Origin: Certhia americana
Taxonomy: Eukaryota > Chordata > Aves > Passeriformes > Certhiidae
DNA: 64,000 nt
Direction: 5' to 3'
Assembly (NCBI GenBank): GCA_018697195.1
Contig: CM031864.1
Location: 13,264,809 to 13,328,808 of the forward strand
The position numbers and the translations under genes are program-made. Shown one piece after another: positions 22,873 to 35,388 of this stretch (positions within the stretch are counted from its first letter, which is position 1; the number at the start of each line of letters is the position of its first letter). The notes under the pieces are model-generated. The model saw nothing but the letters and a program-made list of their open reading frames with translations, was not told the origin of the DNA and did no database searches.

Positions 22873-22906
22873 TGGTGGTGGTGATGATGATGATGACGGT
22901 GATGAT
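22873..22906. repeat. (GGT)n(GAT)n trinucleotide repeat
   Basis: Three GGT units are followed by GAT units, interrupted once by GAC GGT. A short simple repeat. Confidence 0.85.
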
Positions 22907-24945
22907 TCAGAGCAGCCTTTTTTTCTGTTTCACATTTTGGTGCAGTATTACCTTCAACTGCAGTGGGTTAAATTAACAAATTTCTGTTCAGTGTGAAATG
23001 ACAGCCATACTGCAGTGCTAGGCTCTCTCCAGAGCTTTCTGAATCTGCTAAAATGTCTTTTAGATGTGCTACAGGGCACAGTGCAAAGTGCTGTAACAAA
23101 ACACTTAATCAAATTCTTAACTTTAAGCATATGTGCAATACCATCCTCATTCAGCAAAGCAGTAACTAGGTGATTAATGTTAAATAAATGGGACAAAGTA
23201 AAACCATGTGCTTAAAATCTAAGCTTAAATGCTTTCTAGAGAGTAGAACATATAACTCATTTCCTTAAAAGAACCATATTACAAATTCTTGACTGACAGT
23301 GCTTGCTGTAGATTGAATGATGTCATACATGGACCTCTGACAACATCATGTGAGTAGGAAGTATTATTTCTCAGCAGAATGAGAAATTGTCCTTTTTCTA
23401 TATAGTTAGATGACAAATAAACTCATGGATGGATATTCTTTGTTGCTTCCAGTCTAACATGTCCCATAAGAGAGACTCCTTATGTATTAAATTTGGCCAT
23501 AGAGACTGATGTCTCAGGAGAATTGTTTCTCTCAATAATGAAAAATTGTGCTTAAATTCACTGATTCAGGAGTGGTGGTGTAACAAAGAGACTCTTTCAT
23601 GAGATCCAAACCTGCTCATGACCAGTAACCACTGGTAACAATACTGTTTCTGTAAAAAACCTATACATCTTTCAATATAGTTAATGACAGTTCTCAAGGT
23701 TTTTAGAGCAAAGTACTGTGTTACAGGATATGAAATTAAGCCTTAGTTGTCATTTGGACATCTACTTCCCAGTAATGATTTTTCTTTTCCCTTGCATTTC
23801 CACTCCTAAAGAAGTAGGCATTTGTTCATAAATTGTTAAGAATTCTTCTAACTAGGTTTAATTTATTCTATTAACTGGTTAAAATATTATAGTATGGCTA
23901 TTTTGTGTCTATTCCTTAAATTGCATGAAGTACAAAACTTAGTTCTCTGAACTGCTACCACATTTTTTATAAATTAATATTAGCTAGGATATGCATAAGT
24001 AAGAAGGCTGGGGAAAATGTAACACATCTCTGCCATCACAATCTCAAGATATTTCAAACATGCATCTACTTTTCTTAAAAGCACTCTTCACAGTAGTTCT
24101 AAAGACAGGCCATTAAAAAACTTGTGTGCTTACAACATTGAGTGTTACTAGGTCCACTCAATTATCCTTTAATCTGAAATCTACAGCACTACTTCAGCAC
24201 CTCCATTGTGTTTTGTGACTCCAGCCCCCTTTGTCATGAAGATTAATTGCACCCCCAATACTGTGATTGCTCTCACATTTGTATTGTTATGCAAAATAAA
24301 TGAGAAAAAGTACAGCTGGCATTTTAAAAGAAACAAATTAATAGCAAGAGATTGTGAAGTTCCTCCCTATATTTTTTCTTTCATTGCGTGGTGATCAAGC
24401 ATTTTAGAATATGTTTTGTTATTGCAAAAAGATTTCTCTTTGAAATCTTCCTATTTGTTTAGTTTTCAGTCCACTACAGTCTAAAACCAGTTCATTTTGA
24501 ATTATGGATGTGCTGTAAAATTAATACTAGAGGTGTTCTATGTATGTGACTGATACAGGTGCATACACATGTTTCCAAATTCCAGTAGGTAACATCAGTG
24601 TCTAAGAATTCCCATGTAAAATTTGAATTATCTTATTTTCTTAGTGCAAGAAACAGTTCATAAAACTCCTATTTATTCTGTCTTTCCTTATTGAAACACA
24701 TCCATGCTACAAAGAACTGCAGAATTGTGGAACATATTGTGATTTGGAATAATACACCCATACAGTCTGCAGCATTAAACTTTCATTCCCACTGGACAGA
24801 AAATTGTTTTTTAAGAGATTACAGATCCTGAGAAGTAACAGTTTTGTTTTTATCCCAGAAAAGAAGATACTGGTATTTTCTTTAAGACTGGAAAATCTTC
24901 ACATTATTCCTTAACATGTTGAATGACCCCATTGTAGCTGTACTT

Positions 24946-24965
24946 AAAAAAAAAAAAAAAAAAAA
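24946..24965. repeat. A20 homopolymer
   Basis: An unbroken run of 20 A, with no recognisable retroposed sequence in front of it. Confidence 0.95.
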
Positions 24966-26122
24966 GCATTCTTTAGTCAGGGAAGAATGGAACAATATTA
25001 GACTGAAACATTGTCTATTCAGAATTTCCCCTTATTTTAGGGGTGGTAAAGATTCATTGTCCAAATGCTATATAATAGTCTAAAGGACATGCTTCAGGGA
25101 ACACAGTGGGTTGGGAGACATGTATGCAGTTCTCTGGTCACTGGTGTATAACTAAGTGGTTCAGATCTATAGTTTGCTTCAGGCCTGCCTTACAAACAAA
25201 TGGGAGGCTGGGAATTACAGCACATCCGGTACCTTTTGGAACTTCCAAAGAAACACTTTTCCCATGTTTTAAGTAACAATGGCAGATAAAGACTGTCAAC
25301 TTAATGTCATGGCAGATTGGAGGTGTCTATTGTTCTGCTTTCAGACAGGCATGGCTCGTCCAGCTGTGGAGCTGCTTAATCTCTGTATGATGCAGCTTTG
25401 GTTTTCTCTATGATATAAACACATTATCATGTACAGGCCTTGGCATCTGTCAGCTGTAGCATGAGCATCTCAGAGGTGCCATTATGTTTAATTCAGACAT
25501 TTCTTAAAGCTAAAGTGTGAAGTGACCAAGATTTGTAGCCTTATGTTTTAATTGTTTCTGAAAATTGTTTTACAAATGCTTCTAAAGATCATGGTTTATG
25601 TGCTAAGGGCAATCTGGACAAGATAAAGGAACAGTGAAGAAATAGTATATAAATTTATTTTATTTAAAAATTTTTAAAATGCTATGAAGTGTGATCAAAG
25701 AAACCAAAATTCCTAAGCAAAAAAGACCAACTTGATTCTTAGGTTGATATAAAAATTACTTTGTGAATGTAGGGGAAGCTGCTGCAAATACTAAGAATAA
25801 AATTTAAAAAGTGGTGAATATAAGCTGTACTTCATGGATGTTTCAGTGAGTGCGGATGAATTTGTCTAACAAATTAGTTTAGTTTTAAATTACATTATGA
25901 AAGGTCATTGAACAATTTTATTTTTACATTGGCCCACAGGCTCAAACGGTGAACTAGTTAAAAAGAAAAGTACTTCTGAAAGAAAGTATTCTTGTGAAAC
26001 CCTGTAACTGAAATGGACAAGATTTGCACAACTCTAATTGCAATCATTGCACTGCAGGTTGCTGATTATTTTAGACTGATTTGTATGAAACATAGAGAAA
26101 TTCTGAATATATTGAGAGCCAT

Positions 26123-26154
26123 GATTGATATAATAAATTGATTGATATAATAAA
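26123..26154. repeat. Short tandem duplication, period 17
   Basis: GATTGATATAATAAA occurs at 26123 and again at 26140. Two copies, identical over 15 bases; probably replication slippage. Confidence 0.85.
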
Positions 26155-26499
26155 AGGCTGCATCTGCTTCCATGAAGGAAATAGTATCCAGTTAGCTTCT
26201 GAAGCAAGTCAACATATTGCAAAAAATATGCAAAATAAGATTAGGAAAGTTCTCGTAAACTAGCAAATAATTGTACCAACTATTTGAAATATTAACGTTG
26301 AAATGGGCCTTTTATTTGCATGACAGGCTTCATAGACATCTGTGAATGACAGCAAAGAGTATTTGACTCAGTGCTTGGAAAATACCTAAGAAAAAAGTGA
26401 GAGCTTGAGAGTCTCAATTTTTTCTATAAATTTTTAAAATACAGATTATATTTTGCATATTTTTTCATAATGCTTTAGGCCCAACTATCTTTTCCTCAG

Positions 26500-26542
26500 T
26501 TTCAAAGCCCCCAAATACCATCCTCTCTTATGGGCTTTGAAA
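26500..26542. repeat. Inverted repeat, 11-bp perfect arms
   Basis: TTTCAAAGCCC (26500-26510) and GGGCTTTGAAA (26532-26542) are exact reverse complements separated by 21 bases. Both arms sit in pyrimidine-rich DNA on their outer sides. No family is recognised. Confidence 0.75.
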
Positions 26543-26849
26543 TCCCTCTTCCTTCATTCTTTCATTGCTGGAGTTGTGCTGAGCCTGATGGGGCAGAGTT
26601 TGATATGTTACCCTCTATCCTAAACTCATGGAAATGCATTAGCACAATCATCTTCCCAGGATAACCAAACATTTCTGCAGGATGTGATCGGACTATAAAG
26701 CTGCAGTCCTTCAGTTCATTGAAATTTACAAAAATCTGTAAAACCTTCATTTTATTCAGATACAGTCTTTGACTTATGAATCAAATAATCAAATTATCAA
26801 TTCTCTTACTCTATACAAAATCAGGTAGGTTGGATTTAGATCATACCTT

Positions 26850-27407
26850 GGAGTTTGCCAGAGGGAGATTCTGGCTCCCTACTCCACCCTTGTGAGATTC
26901 CACCTTGAGTACTGTGTCCACTTCTGGGGTCACCAGCATAGGAAGAACAAGGATCCCTTATGGCAAGTCCAGAGGAGGCCACCAAAAATACAAGAGGGAT
27001 GGAGCACCTCTCCTGTAAGGAAAGGCTGAGAGAATTGGGATTTTTCAGCCTGGAGAAGAGGAGACTTTGGGATGACCCCATTGTGGTCTTCCAGTACCTG
27101 AAGGGAACAAGATTCCTAGAGAGGAACTTTTTACAAAAGCCTGGAGTGACAGGACAAGGGGGAATGGCTTTAAATGGCAGAAGGTTTAGATTAGATATTA
27201 GAAATTCTTTACTGTGGCGTTGATGAGACACTAGAACAGGTTTTCCTGAGAACCTGTGGATGTCCTATTCATGGGAGTGTTCAAGGCCAGGTTGGATGAG
27301 ACTCTGAGCAACTTGGTCTAGTAGTAGGTATCCCTGCCCAGGGCCAGGAGTTGGAACTAAGTGATCTTTAGGGTCTTTTCTGACCCAAACCATTCTATGA
27401 TTCCATA
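26850..27407 (+). mobile_element. CR1 LINE 3' fragment, plus strand
   Basis: The order of segments matches the 3' part of avian CR1: GGCTCCCTACTCCACCCT, AGTCCAGAGGAGGCCACC, GCCTGGAGAAGAGGAGAC, TCTTCCAGTACCTGAAGGG, GACAAGGGGGAATGGCTTTA, TTCAAGGCCAGGTTGGATGA, and the tail CATTCTATGATTCCAT. Frame 26960-27223 still reads as the degraded C-terminal part of the CR1 reverse-transcriptase protein (SLEKRRL, FQYLKG, FRLDIRN). It is 5'-truncated at about 26850, as most CR1 copies are, and broken by stops and small indels. The 131-codon minus frame (26836-27231) is antisense to the element. It is non-functional. Confidence 0.92.
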
Positions 27408-30400
27408 AGGTGGCTAAAATCAAACATAACCCTCAGGCCAGTTTTAATCATCACTGTTATGTAATGTGGAGAGGTCTATAAATTGCAAAGGGGACTAAAA
27501 TGTCCGTTGTTTACAAGGGGTCTTTGCTTTTTGTGGTAAATGATGAAGGGAATCTCTCAAAAGGTTTCAGCTCCTGACCTTTGGGATACATCCACTTATG
27601 CTGGGTCAATAATTTTGCCCAGAACTTATGCAAGATGAATTTGAATTTCACTGAATATCTGAGATAAAAAAGTCAATATTAAAATATCCACAGTCTTCTC
27701 ATCAAAAGGAGTCAGGGTAGCTGTGGCCTTACACCCTATCTAACTGGGCACAAAGATCAAGTGTTTTGTTTCCATAGAGATTTATCTTTCCTTAATAAAG
27801 GATAAGACATGTACAGTTGTTTTTTGCCCAAGTGAACAGGCCTTTGTATCTCAGCCCTTAAAGAAGCAACACCATATATTTTCCATTAGTCACTCGGTAC
27901 TCCTTGTAAATGCTCTGCCAACACTTACATCTGCACATCAAGTTTTCACCAAATGCCAGAACTCTCTATCCCAATACACACAACTAAGCCAGAAAGGTTT
28001 CTTCTGATAAAAGAGGAAATCTTCAAAGAACAGTGTACCTGGTAGCCTTCCAATACAGGAACAAGAATGTCAGGCTTTCATCCCAGTAGGGTTGATGTAA
28101 TGACTTTTCCAACCTCTTTTTAAAGTTCAGATCCTTCAAACGTTATATTAGTTCTTGTATTTCCTAAAGATGCCCATAAGCAGCACATTTAGAGATAGAC
28201 TCTTACCACTATATAGGCTTTGTATGAAGCTTCATTAGCAGATATCTCTGTTACAAAGTGACTTTTCCTGTGGTAGGACTCAGAATCATCTTAACACTGT
28301 TTGCATAGTGCAAAGATCACCCACAGCTGTGCTTCTCAAATGCACGGAGGATTTTGTTCTTTGTGTTGAAGTAACTTCTCTAAAGGAAGGTCAACCTGGT
28401 CTTTCCTCCATCCCTCACTGACTTGGAGACCTCATCAAAGGAGCTGCGTTGGATCTCAGCAGAGCTGAGCAGACATGAGGAAATCCCAAATGCCCTTTTA
28501 GGAGGTCACACTTCTCTCTCAGCTGTGCACTCCTTCCTGGCGCTGGCAGGGATCCTATGTCAGTATGACTGCAGATGATTCCACTGCCTGAAAGACCCCC
28601 TGTCTCAAATACAATTTCCTATTTTGGAGGGAACAAGGAGCATTTTGTTTATTTCACTTGAGAAAACAACAAGAAAGAAAACTTTGAAGAGTAGCATGAA
28701 TCTTTTGATAGCATTGAAACTAGCAGTTATTTCCCCTGGATTGATTCAATTGGATCATTAAATTTCTTTTGTTGGGTTTAATAGAGAATGATTGAAAAAT
28801 CAATGTATACATGCTTGAGATCATGGAAATGATGACATGTCAAAATGTCAGAGGGGCTGAAGGGGTAATGATAGAGTGTGGAAGAAAAGTCTCCCTTTGA
28901 CTGCTGTACTTGGAAACTGAAAGGCTGAAAGTTTCTCACTAAACACTGTCTTTTACTTTTTGAAGCATTTGACATTCATTGTGCCTCAATACACTTTTTT
29001 TTTCAAAAAGAAACCATTCCCCAAAGAAATCACAGAAATTATTCTTCCATACCCAAATGAAAGTGACAATAAATTGGTAACTCTTTCAAGTGTATTTTAG
29101 CTACATGTGAAATCACACACGATAGATAATAAATTCAGTGATGAGAAAAAGAAGTAATTGTGGAGTTTACATAGTGGATGCTTTCAGTGGCAGGTATATC
29201 TAAAATTTTAAGATAAGTGAGTGTATTTTGTACTGTAGATATATATAAAAAGATATGTGCATGTCAAAGCTTTAACAAAGTCATCAGACTATGACTCTAT
29301 TGTAACCCACAAAGTGAGTTCCAGATATTTTGAAGTCTGAAAAAATGTCTTTAGGTTCTGGCTGTTTCTTTTTCTTTTGCAGTGTATTTCAAAAAGATAC
29401 TTAAAAATACTAGCAAAACATTTTCAGAAATTTTATTTCTAATTTTCTTGAGCTTGAAGAATTGTTTGATAACTGTCGAGACCTCTTTTGTGACACCAGC
29501 ATAGCTTTTGTTTCAATGTGTTTGTTCCAGCCATTGCAGTTAGGGTTAACCCATGATATGAAGGAGCTTCAGGTATCCTCTTCAGTTTAAATTTCCTTTG
29601 CTGTGTGCAAAGACGAGAACAGTGAATGAATATCTGCCAATTAAAAATTATTTCTCTGAGATCCATAAACTGAAACCAAACTGTTAACTTTAAGACCATA
29701 TTTAAACAAACCAAAAACCCAAAGAGACAAAAACCAAAGAAAACAAAACCACCAATGACTCAATGTAAATATAAATTTACATTTATGAAAATATTATTGA
29801 AGTTGTAAAATTTAGATACCTGATGACATTCTGTTGATTTATAAATTTCCAACTGTTTCCTACAGTCCATTGTCCAGATCATAGTTTGGAATGTAATTTC
29901 AGTTCTACTCTTATAGAAAAGTGGTACACAGAGAAAGAGATTGACCCTTTTGTATCGATTTAGGCATAGGCCCTTATAAAACTTTGTAAAATGCCTGTTC
30001 TTTAATAACTTCTCACTTCATGACCATGCAACTCATATCTACAGTTACAAAATAAATTTCTTACAACTTTAAAACTAGAAAAAAATAATTTTATGTTACT
30101 TTTTATGGTTTGTATTACAATAACATTTAGGAGTCTCAGTACTACCGCAGACTTGACAATGATGTAAGGTAATGGAAGAATAAAAAAATAGATTTTGCTT
30201 CAAAGAGATGAGGGGTTGATAACAGATAGAAGAAGGAAAGGAAATCTAATTTTCATGATAGTTATGGGCTGTGTTTCTTTCAAGACAGCAACTGAATTTT
30301 AGTCAAACATTTTGTAGCCAGGTGACTTTTTTTTCACTGAATAAGATATTGACTAGAAAACAGAATTTCTATGTTGAATTGAATAGTTTATTTCTGTCAA

Positions 30401-30786
30401 GTAAAATATTCATGAGGGTAAGAAATAACAAAAGGCTTCAGTTTTCCATTTATAAGGAGAGCTTTTCAACCTTGTTTTGTTCTGCAATTTCTCTGTTTAA
30501 AAATAGATACCACTGAAAATACTTTGAAGAATTGAAAGAAAAAATAATCATTTTATTTTGAGGTTTATAGAATAATTTCATCTAACAAGTGTTCTTTCTT
30601 TTCCCCCTTTTTATAAACAACTTTTTGACTTCCAAATTCCACCCTTCTCTTGCTTCTGCATATTCTGCATATGATCAGCGTTTTAAAATGCTTTTACCAT
30701 CCATATATAATATGGAAATATTGTTTGCACAGATTCAACTAATCTAACCATGAGCAGCAGCATGACAAAAGTATGGTTTTTTGGGG

Positions 30787-30830
30787 TTTTTTTGTTTTTG
30801 TTTTTGTTTTTGTTTTTGTTTTTGTTTTTT
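30787..30830. repeat. (TTTTTG)n hexanucleotide repeat
   Basis: Single G bases recur exactly every six bases (30794 to 30824) in a T background, giving six or seven units. Read as CAAAAA on the other strand. Confidence 0.95.
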
Positions 30831-33800
30831 AATGTTACTGGCCAATAGGAGAAGGAAGATTCCAGTCTAACAGCCAGTCATTTCAATCATGGTTTGTACC
30901 TTAGGGACTAACAGTGATGGACCAGAGTGAAAATACAATGCAGCTACATGCCTAGAACTGCATTTCATAGTGAAAAGACCATAAACTCCATTTCTGTATT
31001 TGCCCAAGGCCTGCCTGACATGGAGTTTAGGATGAAGCTGAAATAAAAAAGAACAGATTTTGTCTGACAGAACAGAAACAGAACCACTGGAATCACTCAA
31101 AAAATATTAGCAAAGTAACAGGTGATCCATTCTAGTGGAATTACAAGCAGATGTACAATTTTTGAAAATGTGCATTTAATGGCTCAGATGTGGGATGATA
31201 AAAAATATAATCATTTACCTGAGACAGCAGGGACATGGTTTGAACTGAAGCTATGCAAATCAGACTATTTTAGCTTAGAAGGGAATAGGTCAGTACCTCT
31301 TTTAAGAACCATGGGTTCTAATAACTAATTCTGTGGTTCATGTCAGGTTTACAATAAAGGCATGTTTAACTTTCTCAACACTTTTGATTGTTTGGGGTTT
31401 TTTCTGCACCAGATCTGAACGTAAGAAAAATTATTTCTAGATTTAGACTCCTAGACTGATGAACTTCTGCTAGAGTGATTTTATCAGGTGCCTACCTGAC
31501 ATTAATTTCTGATGGTTTCTTGGTGCTACTTTTTCCTCCCAGACATGAAATTACCCTGATCTGCTCCTTTGATGGTTAAGGGCATCCATGCATCTTTACT
31601 TTACCTTACAAAGATTTCCTGTAGCACCAAAGTCATATTTGTGTATTGGATCATCATCTGACCTTAAATTCTTACAGCCCTGTAAGCTTCTCTTTTAAAG
31701 ATGGAAAACTCACAAATTATTAACAGATGATTCTGCTCTTTTTTATGTCCTCAGCAATTTTATCATTGATTTCAATGAGAAAAGGCTCAGAAATTGAGGA
31801 CTTCTTTCTGGTCATTTAAGTGTAAATTAAAATTTGATAGTAATTTCAGTGAGATACCAATTGTAACTTGCTTATTATAAAGCAGTTTAGACTGCTTGGA
31901 AAGTGAATAAAATGTCATCCAAATAAAGAGAAATAATAATGAAACTTTTTGAAACTAGGCATGATCAAAATTTCATGTGTTTGGTCCCTCTTAACCTCAC
32001 TAAATCTTTTTTTATTTGGAGTAAAGAACATTGTGGTACTCATGCTGCTGTCAGTTACAGTGGAGCTAAACTCGGTCATTTCAGTATAAATCATGGATAA
32101 GAATAAACAAGAAACATTAACTGGCTTGTTTAAATAGACTTTTCCATCTCTGCTTCAAGTACTGAAAGAATCTTGTTAATTTGGTGATTTCTTCACTAAG
32201 AAATTGCTCAAAACATTCTTAAAACGTCCTTTGGGCTGCTGTCCAATAAAAACCTTTAATAACACCTTCTATTTACTCTTTTTCAGTAATCAATCAGACC
32301 TCTGAGTTGTCGTCATGTCTAAACATTTTCAACTTATCTTACATTTTGCACTCAGCAGTAAGTCTTCAAAAAAGACTCAAGAGCTCCAATCTTGGACAAG
32401 CATAATTGAAAACTGCAGTCCTGATTTGATTACAGTTGGTGACAAAAATTGGAAAAAGAAAAAGGTTAGCTTTTAACATGCACGAAGTTAAGCAGGAATT
32501 CTAATTCAAATAATTGAATGCTAGCATGGTTCATTTATCAGGGGTTGCAATTGCACCAGATTTCTTAAAAATCTTTTTAAAGGTATCTTTTACTGACATT
32601 AAAAGCAAGAATTTCTAATGTGAATTGTTTGACCATAAGCTTCCTTTTAGGCAACAAGCTATGCAAGCTGCAAGTTGTCCAAAAACCCCAAAGTTTATAG
32701 CTACTCACATATAATTCATCCTGCTGTATGCAGCCCTAAGGTGACAATTATTTTTGAATTTCATACAAAATAGAGGCCTGATATTATGGCTAACACTGAA
32801 TAGATGTTTTTTTACCTTCTTACAGCCTGGAGAAGACCTCATGGCTGATAAAAATATGTCACCTCTAATCTAATTTCCTATTCCCAGACTATATTTTCAT
32901 CAAGATTTTGCATTTCACAATATGATGCAGCACTAGATTTTTCCATAATAAAAAAGAAAAGTTACTTTATAAGGGGCTAAAATGATTGTGTGGGTTATAG
33001 CGCCTTTCTATACTTCCTTTTTCTGACAATGCTTATTTTTTTACCAGTGTTACTGTGCCGGGGTGTGGAGAGGGGGATAGCAGTAATGGTTTTACCTAGA
33101 TCTCCATGTATTTTCTAGAAGGGAAAATTAATTCAAGGGCAACTTTGTAATAATTTTGAAAATTTGGTAGAAAGAAACCTTATGAAATAAATTTAATGTA
33201 TAGTTAATTTTCAAAGATACAGCTAAATAATGTGTTTTATTAACATTATTTTTAAAGTTACATGGAAAAGTGCCCAGTGTTAACAGCATCTTCTTGTTTC
33301 ATAGTATTGTCAGCAAAAACGTGTTTAACTATAGGAGAAGTTTAAGGGCTGAGCTGTATCAAAAAGGACAACTTCAGCACTTCACTTTAAAGGTAACTAT
33401 AAAATTACAAGTGAGTATTTTATTGTAATCAAATAGTCTTCTGTCTGAAATTTTCTCACAGTTTCTCACATAGGGAGTCTGTCACGTATGTGTTATTCAC
33501 AAGCTGGTTTGGGCTTTTAATGGTCTGAGTAGCAGTCTAAAACAGACACGTGCCCTGTGTCTTGTACCCTCCAGATCAATCCTGAATATCTGGCAGATCT
33601 AAGCAAACACACAGTGCTCCACTGTCCTTTTGAAATTCCATTATGGCAGTGCTGCATACCTTGACATAACACGGTTCCTTAAAAAGGCACTAAAAGATCA
33701 TGGACTTTCTTGCACTCTCACAACTAGAAGCAAAGAGAAAAGCAAAGTCCTTAAACAGCTAGTTTCTCCTTCATTTCATTTCTAACGTCAATAAAGTTTT

Positions 33801-34648
33801 CAGCTTTCTACAAGGTATAATATGAAATTAATCCAGTCCTAAGTTCCTTAAAAGATAAAATAGAAAAGATAAGGAAGTTTAGACAGGTAATTACTTGCTG
33901 AATTTTTGTGTCAAGGTACTCAGAAACTTTGCAGAAGAGTCTCATGATGAAAAAGCAGTTGCAGAAATCTTTAAATTCATTACTGCTAACACAAGCCATT
34001 TATTAATGGGTAAATAGTATGGCTGTATAGATTTTTATAGAGCTTCTAAACCTATAAGGAACCACATCCTCTCTTAGAATAAATTTTCACAGCACTGCAG
34101 GTTTGATGCCCACTCACCAGAAACAGCTTGAAAAATAAACAATTAAAAGAAAAAAAGGTGTCAGCGGTTTACACTGTCACAGTTCAGAAAAATCTGAGCC
34201 AGCACTGTGACTTTAGAAAATTTTGCAGAGTCTAACTTATGACTTTCATAAATGAAGCTTTAAATTTCTCTTCTCTTAGGACTGACTAAAATTGAGTTGA
34301 ATTTCTTGAATGCCCATGCAAGCTTATTTTTAATCCATGCATAGAAATAATCATATCAAGCTCCTTCTATAATCACACAAGGTCTATATTTGTGCCTGTT
34401 TGCATGCTTATGCACAGATAAATTGTGATGGGAACTTTATGTCTCCAAGAGCCATAAGATATGAGTATGTAAAATCTTAAGAGTACGAATGGAAATTTGA
34501 ATCTTCCCCAGTGTACAATATGACTAGCTCAGGTCAACAATGAATGACTACTTCTTCCCCAGTCCCAGATAATATAAAATCAGAAGTCAATTGTGCCACA
34601 GAAAAAATATGTCCCATGGCGAAAGCAAGTACTGTAACATTTGGCACT

Positions 34649-34686
34649 ACTTTTTCTTCTTTCTTTTTTTCTTTTTTTTTTTTTTA
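34649..34686. repeat. Pyrimidine-rich T tract
   Basis: A CTTCTTTC-type stretch runs into 14 T. Low-complexity DNA. Confidence 0.85.
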
Positions 34687-34890
34687 ATTTTTAACTCTAT
34701 GAAGAAGCATATATTAAGAAATTTACCAATCCAGTCACCACTGGATTAGCACCACAAGGGATAACAGGTAAAACAATTAATCATTCATTAGCAGTTTCTA
34801 TTTCTATTCATCCAGAAAACTAAAGAATTTATAAAAATTGTATCAAGCCAACTATAAGTAAAGAACTCCATTAAGGAAGTTGCAATCTCT

Positions 34891-35388
34891 TCATGGATAT
34901 GCTGGCTTAAAGGTGTGCTGGGTATCCAGTACATTAGCAGTTAGAAAAGGCTCACCCAGAAACTGTTGATTTTGTTTAGCTGCCAGTGAAGAGTTTGGTC
35001 TAGAGGCATTACAGGTGCAACCAGATGCAGAGATGCAAAGGCTGTTTAGCCACAGTTCTTGGTTTATGGAGTCACAACTGCCCTGAATTGTTTCCCCCCA
35101 CACCACCTGCCTGAACGTATCAGTGCCCCGACTTAGACACTGAAAAAAGGAGTTCCAGAAAATTTCATGTTTCACCTTGGGCTTGACTGGCTCTTCCTTG
35201 GGGAGATGTGTCCAGATGAGATGAACTGAGCAGCATCCTGGGCTGCATACACCAGCCAGGAGGCATTGTGTTTGAAGGAAATTTGAGATAACCCCATATA
35301 GTAAGAGTGCTTTATATACACTGAATTTCAGCTGACTTCCTGCAGTATCACATATTATACTAGCATTAAAACCAAATGAGCTCATCAT
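34891..35388 (-). other. 165-codon open frame, unrecognised
   Basis: This is the longest ATG-started frame in the window. The product would be cysteine-rich in its middle (VCSPGCCSV; SGCTCNAS), with no signal peptide, transmembrane helix or known motif. GC content is somewhat raised at 35040-35240. It has no recognisable splice borders or neighbours, and the ATG lacks a clear Kozak-type context that I would rely on. By a rough stop-codon estimate, a frame this long appears by chance in a sizeable fraction of such windows, so it is recorded as unproven. Confidence 0.12.

Larger units (their letters stand above)
21850..26120. other. Unannotated AT-rich DNA
   Basis: It contains a GGT/GAT trinucleotide repeat, a 10-bp-arm hairpin and an A20 run (listed separately). 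No gene is recognised. Confidence 0.5.
27408..34890. other. Unannotated AT-rich DNA
   Basis: No gene is recognised over about 7.5 kb. A GC-richer patch at about 28310-28580 and open frames such as 29439-29714 (minus, 91 codons) and 30271-30516 (plus) have no familiar content. A (TTTTTG)n repeat (30787-30830) is listed separately. A/C-rich low complexity lies at 29700-29755 and a CTTT/T-rich tract at 34649-34686. Confidence 0.5.

Noticed and set aside
26836..27231. 131-codon minus-strand open frame
   Set aside because: It lies antisense to a CR1 element; the coding sense of the element is the plus strand.
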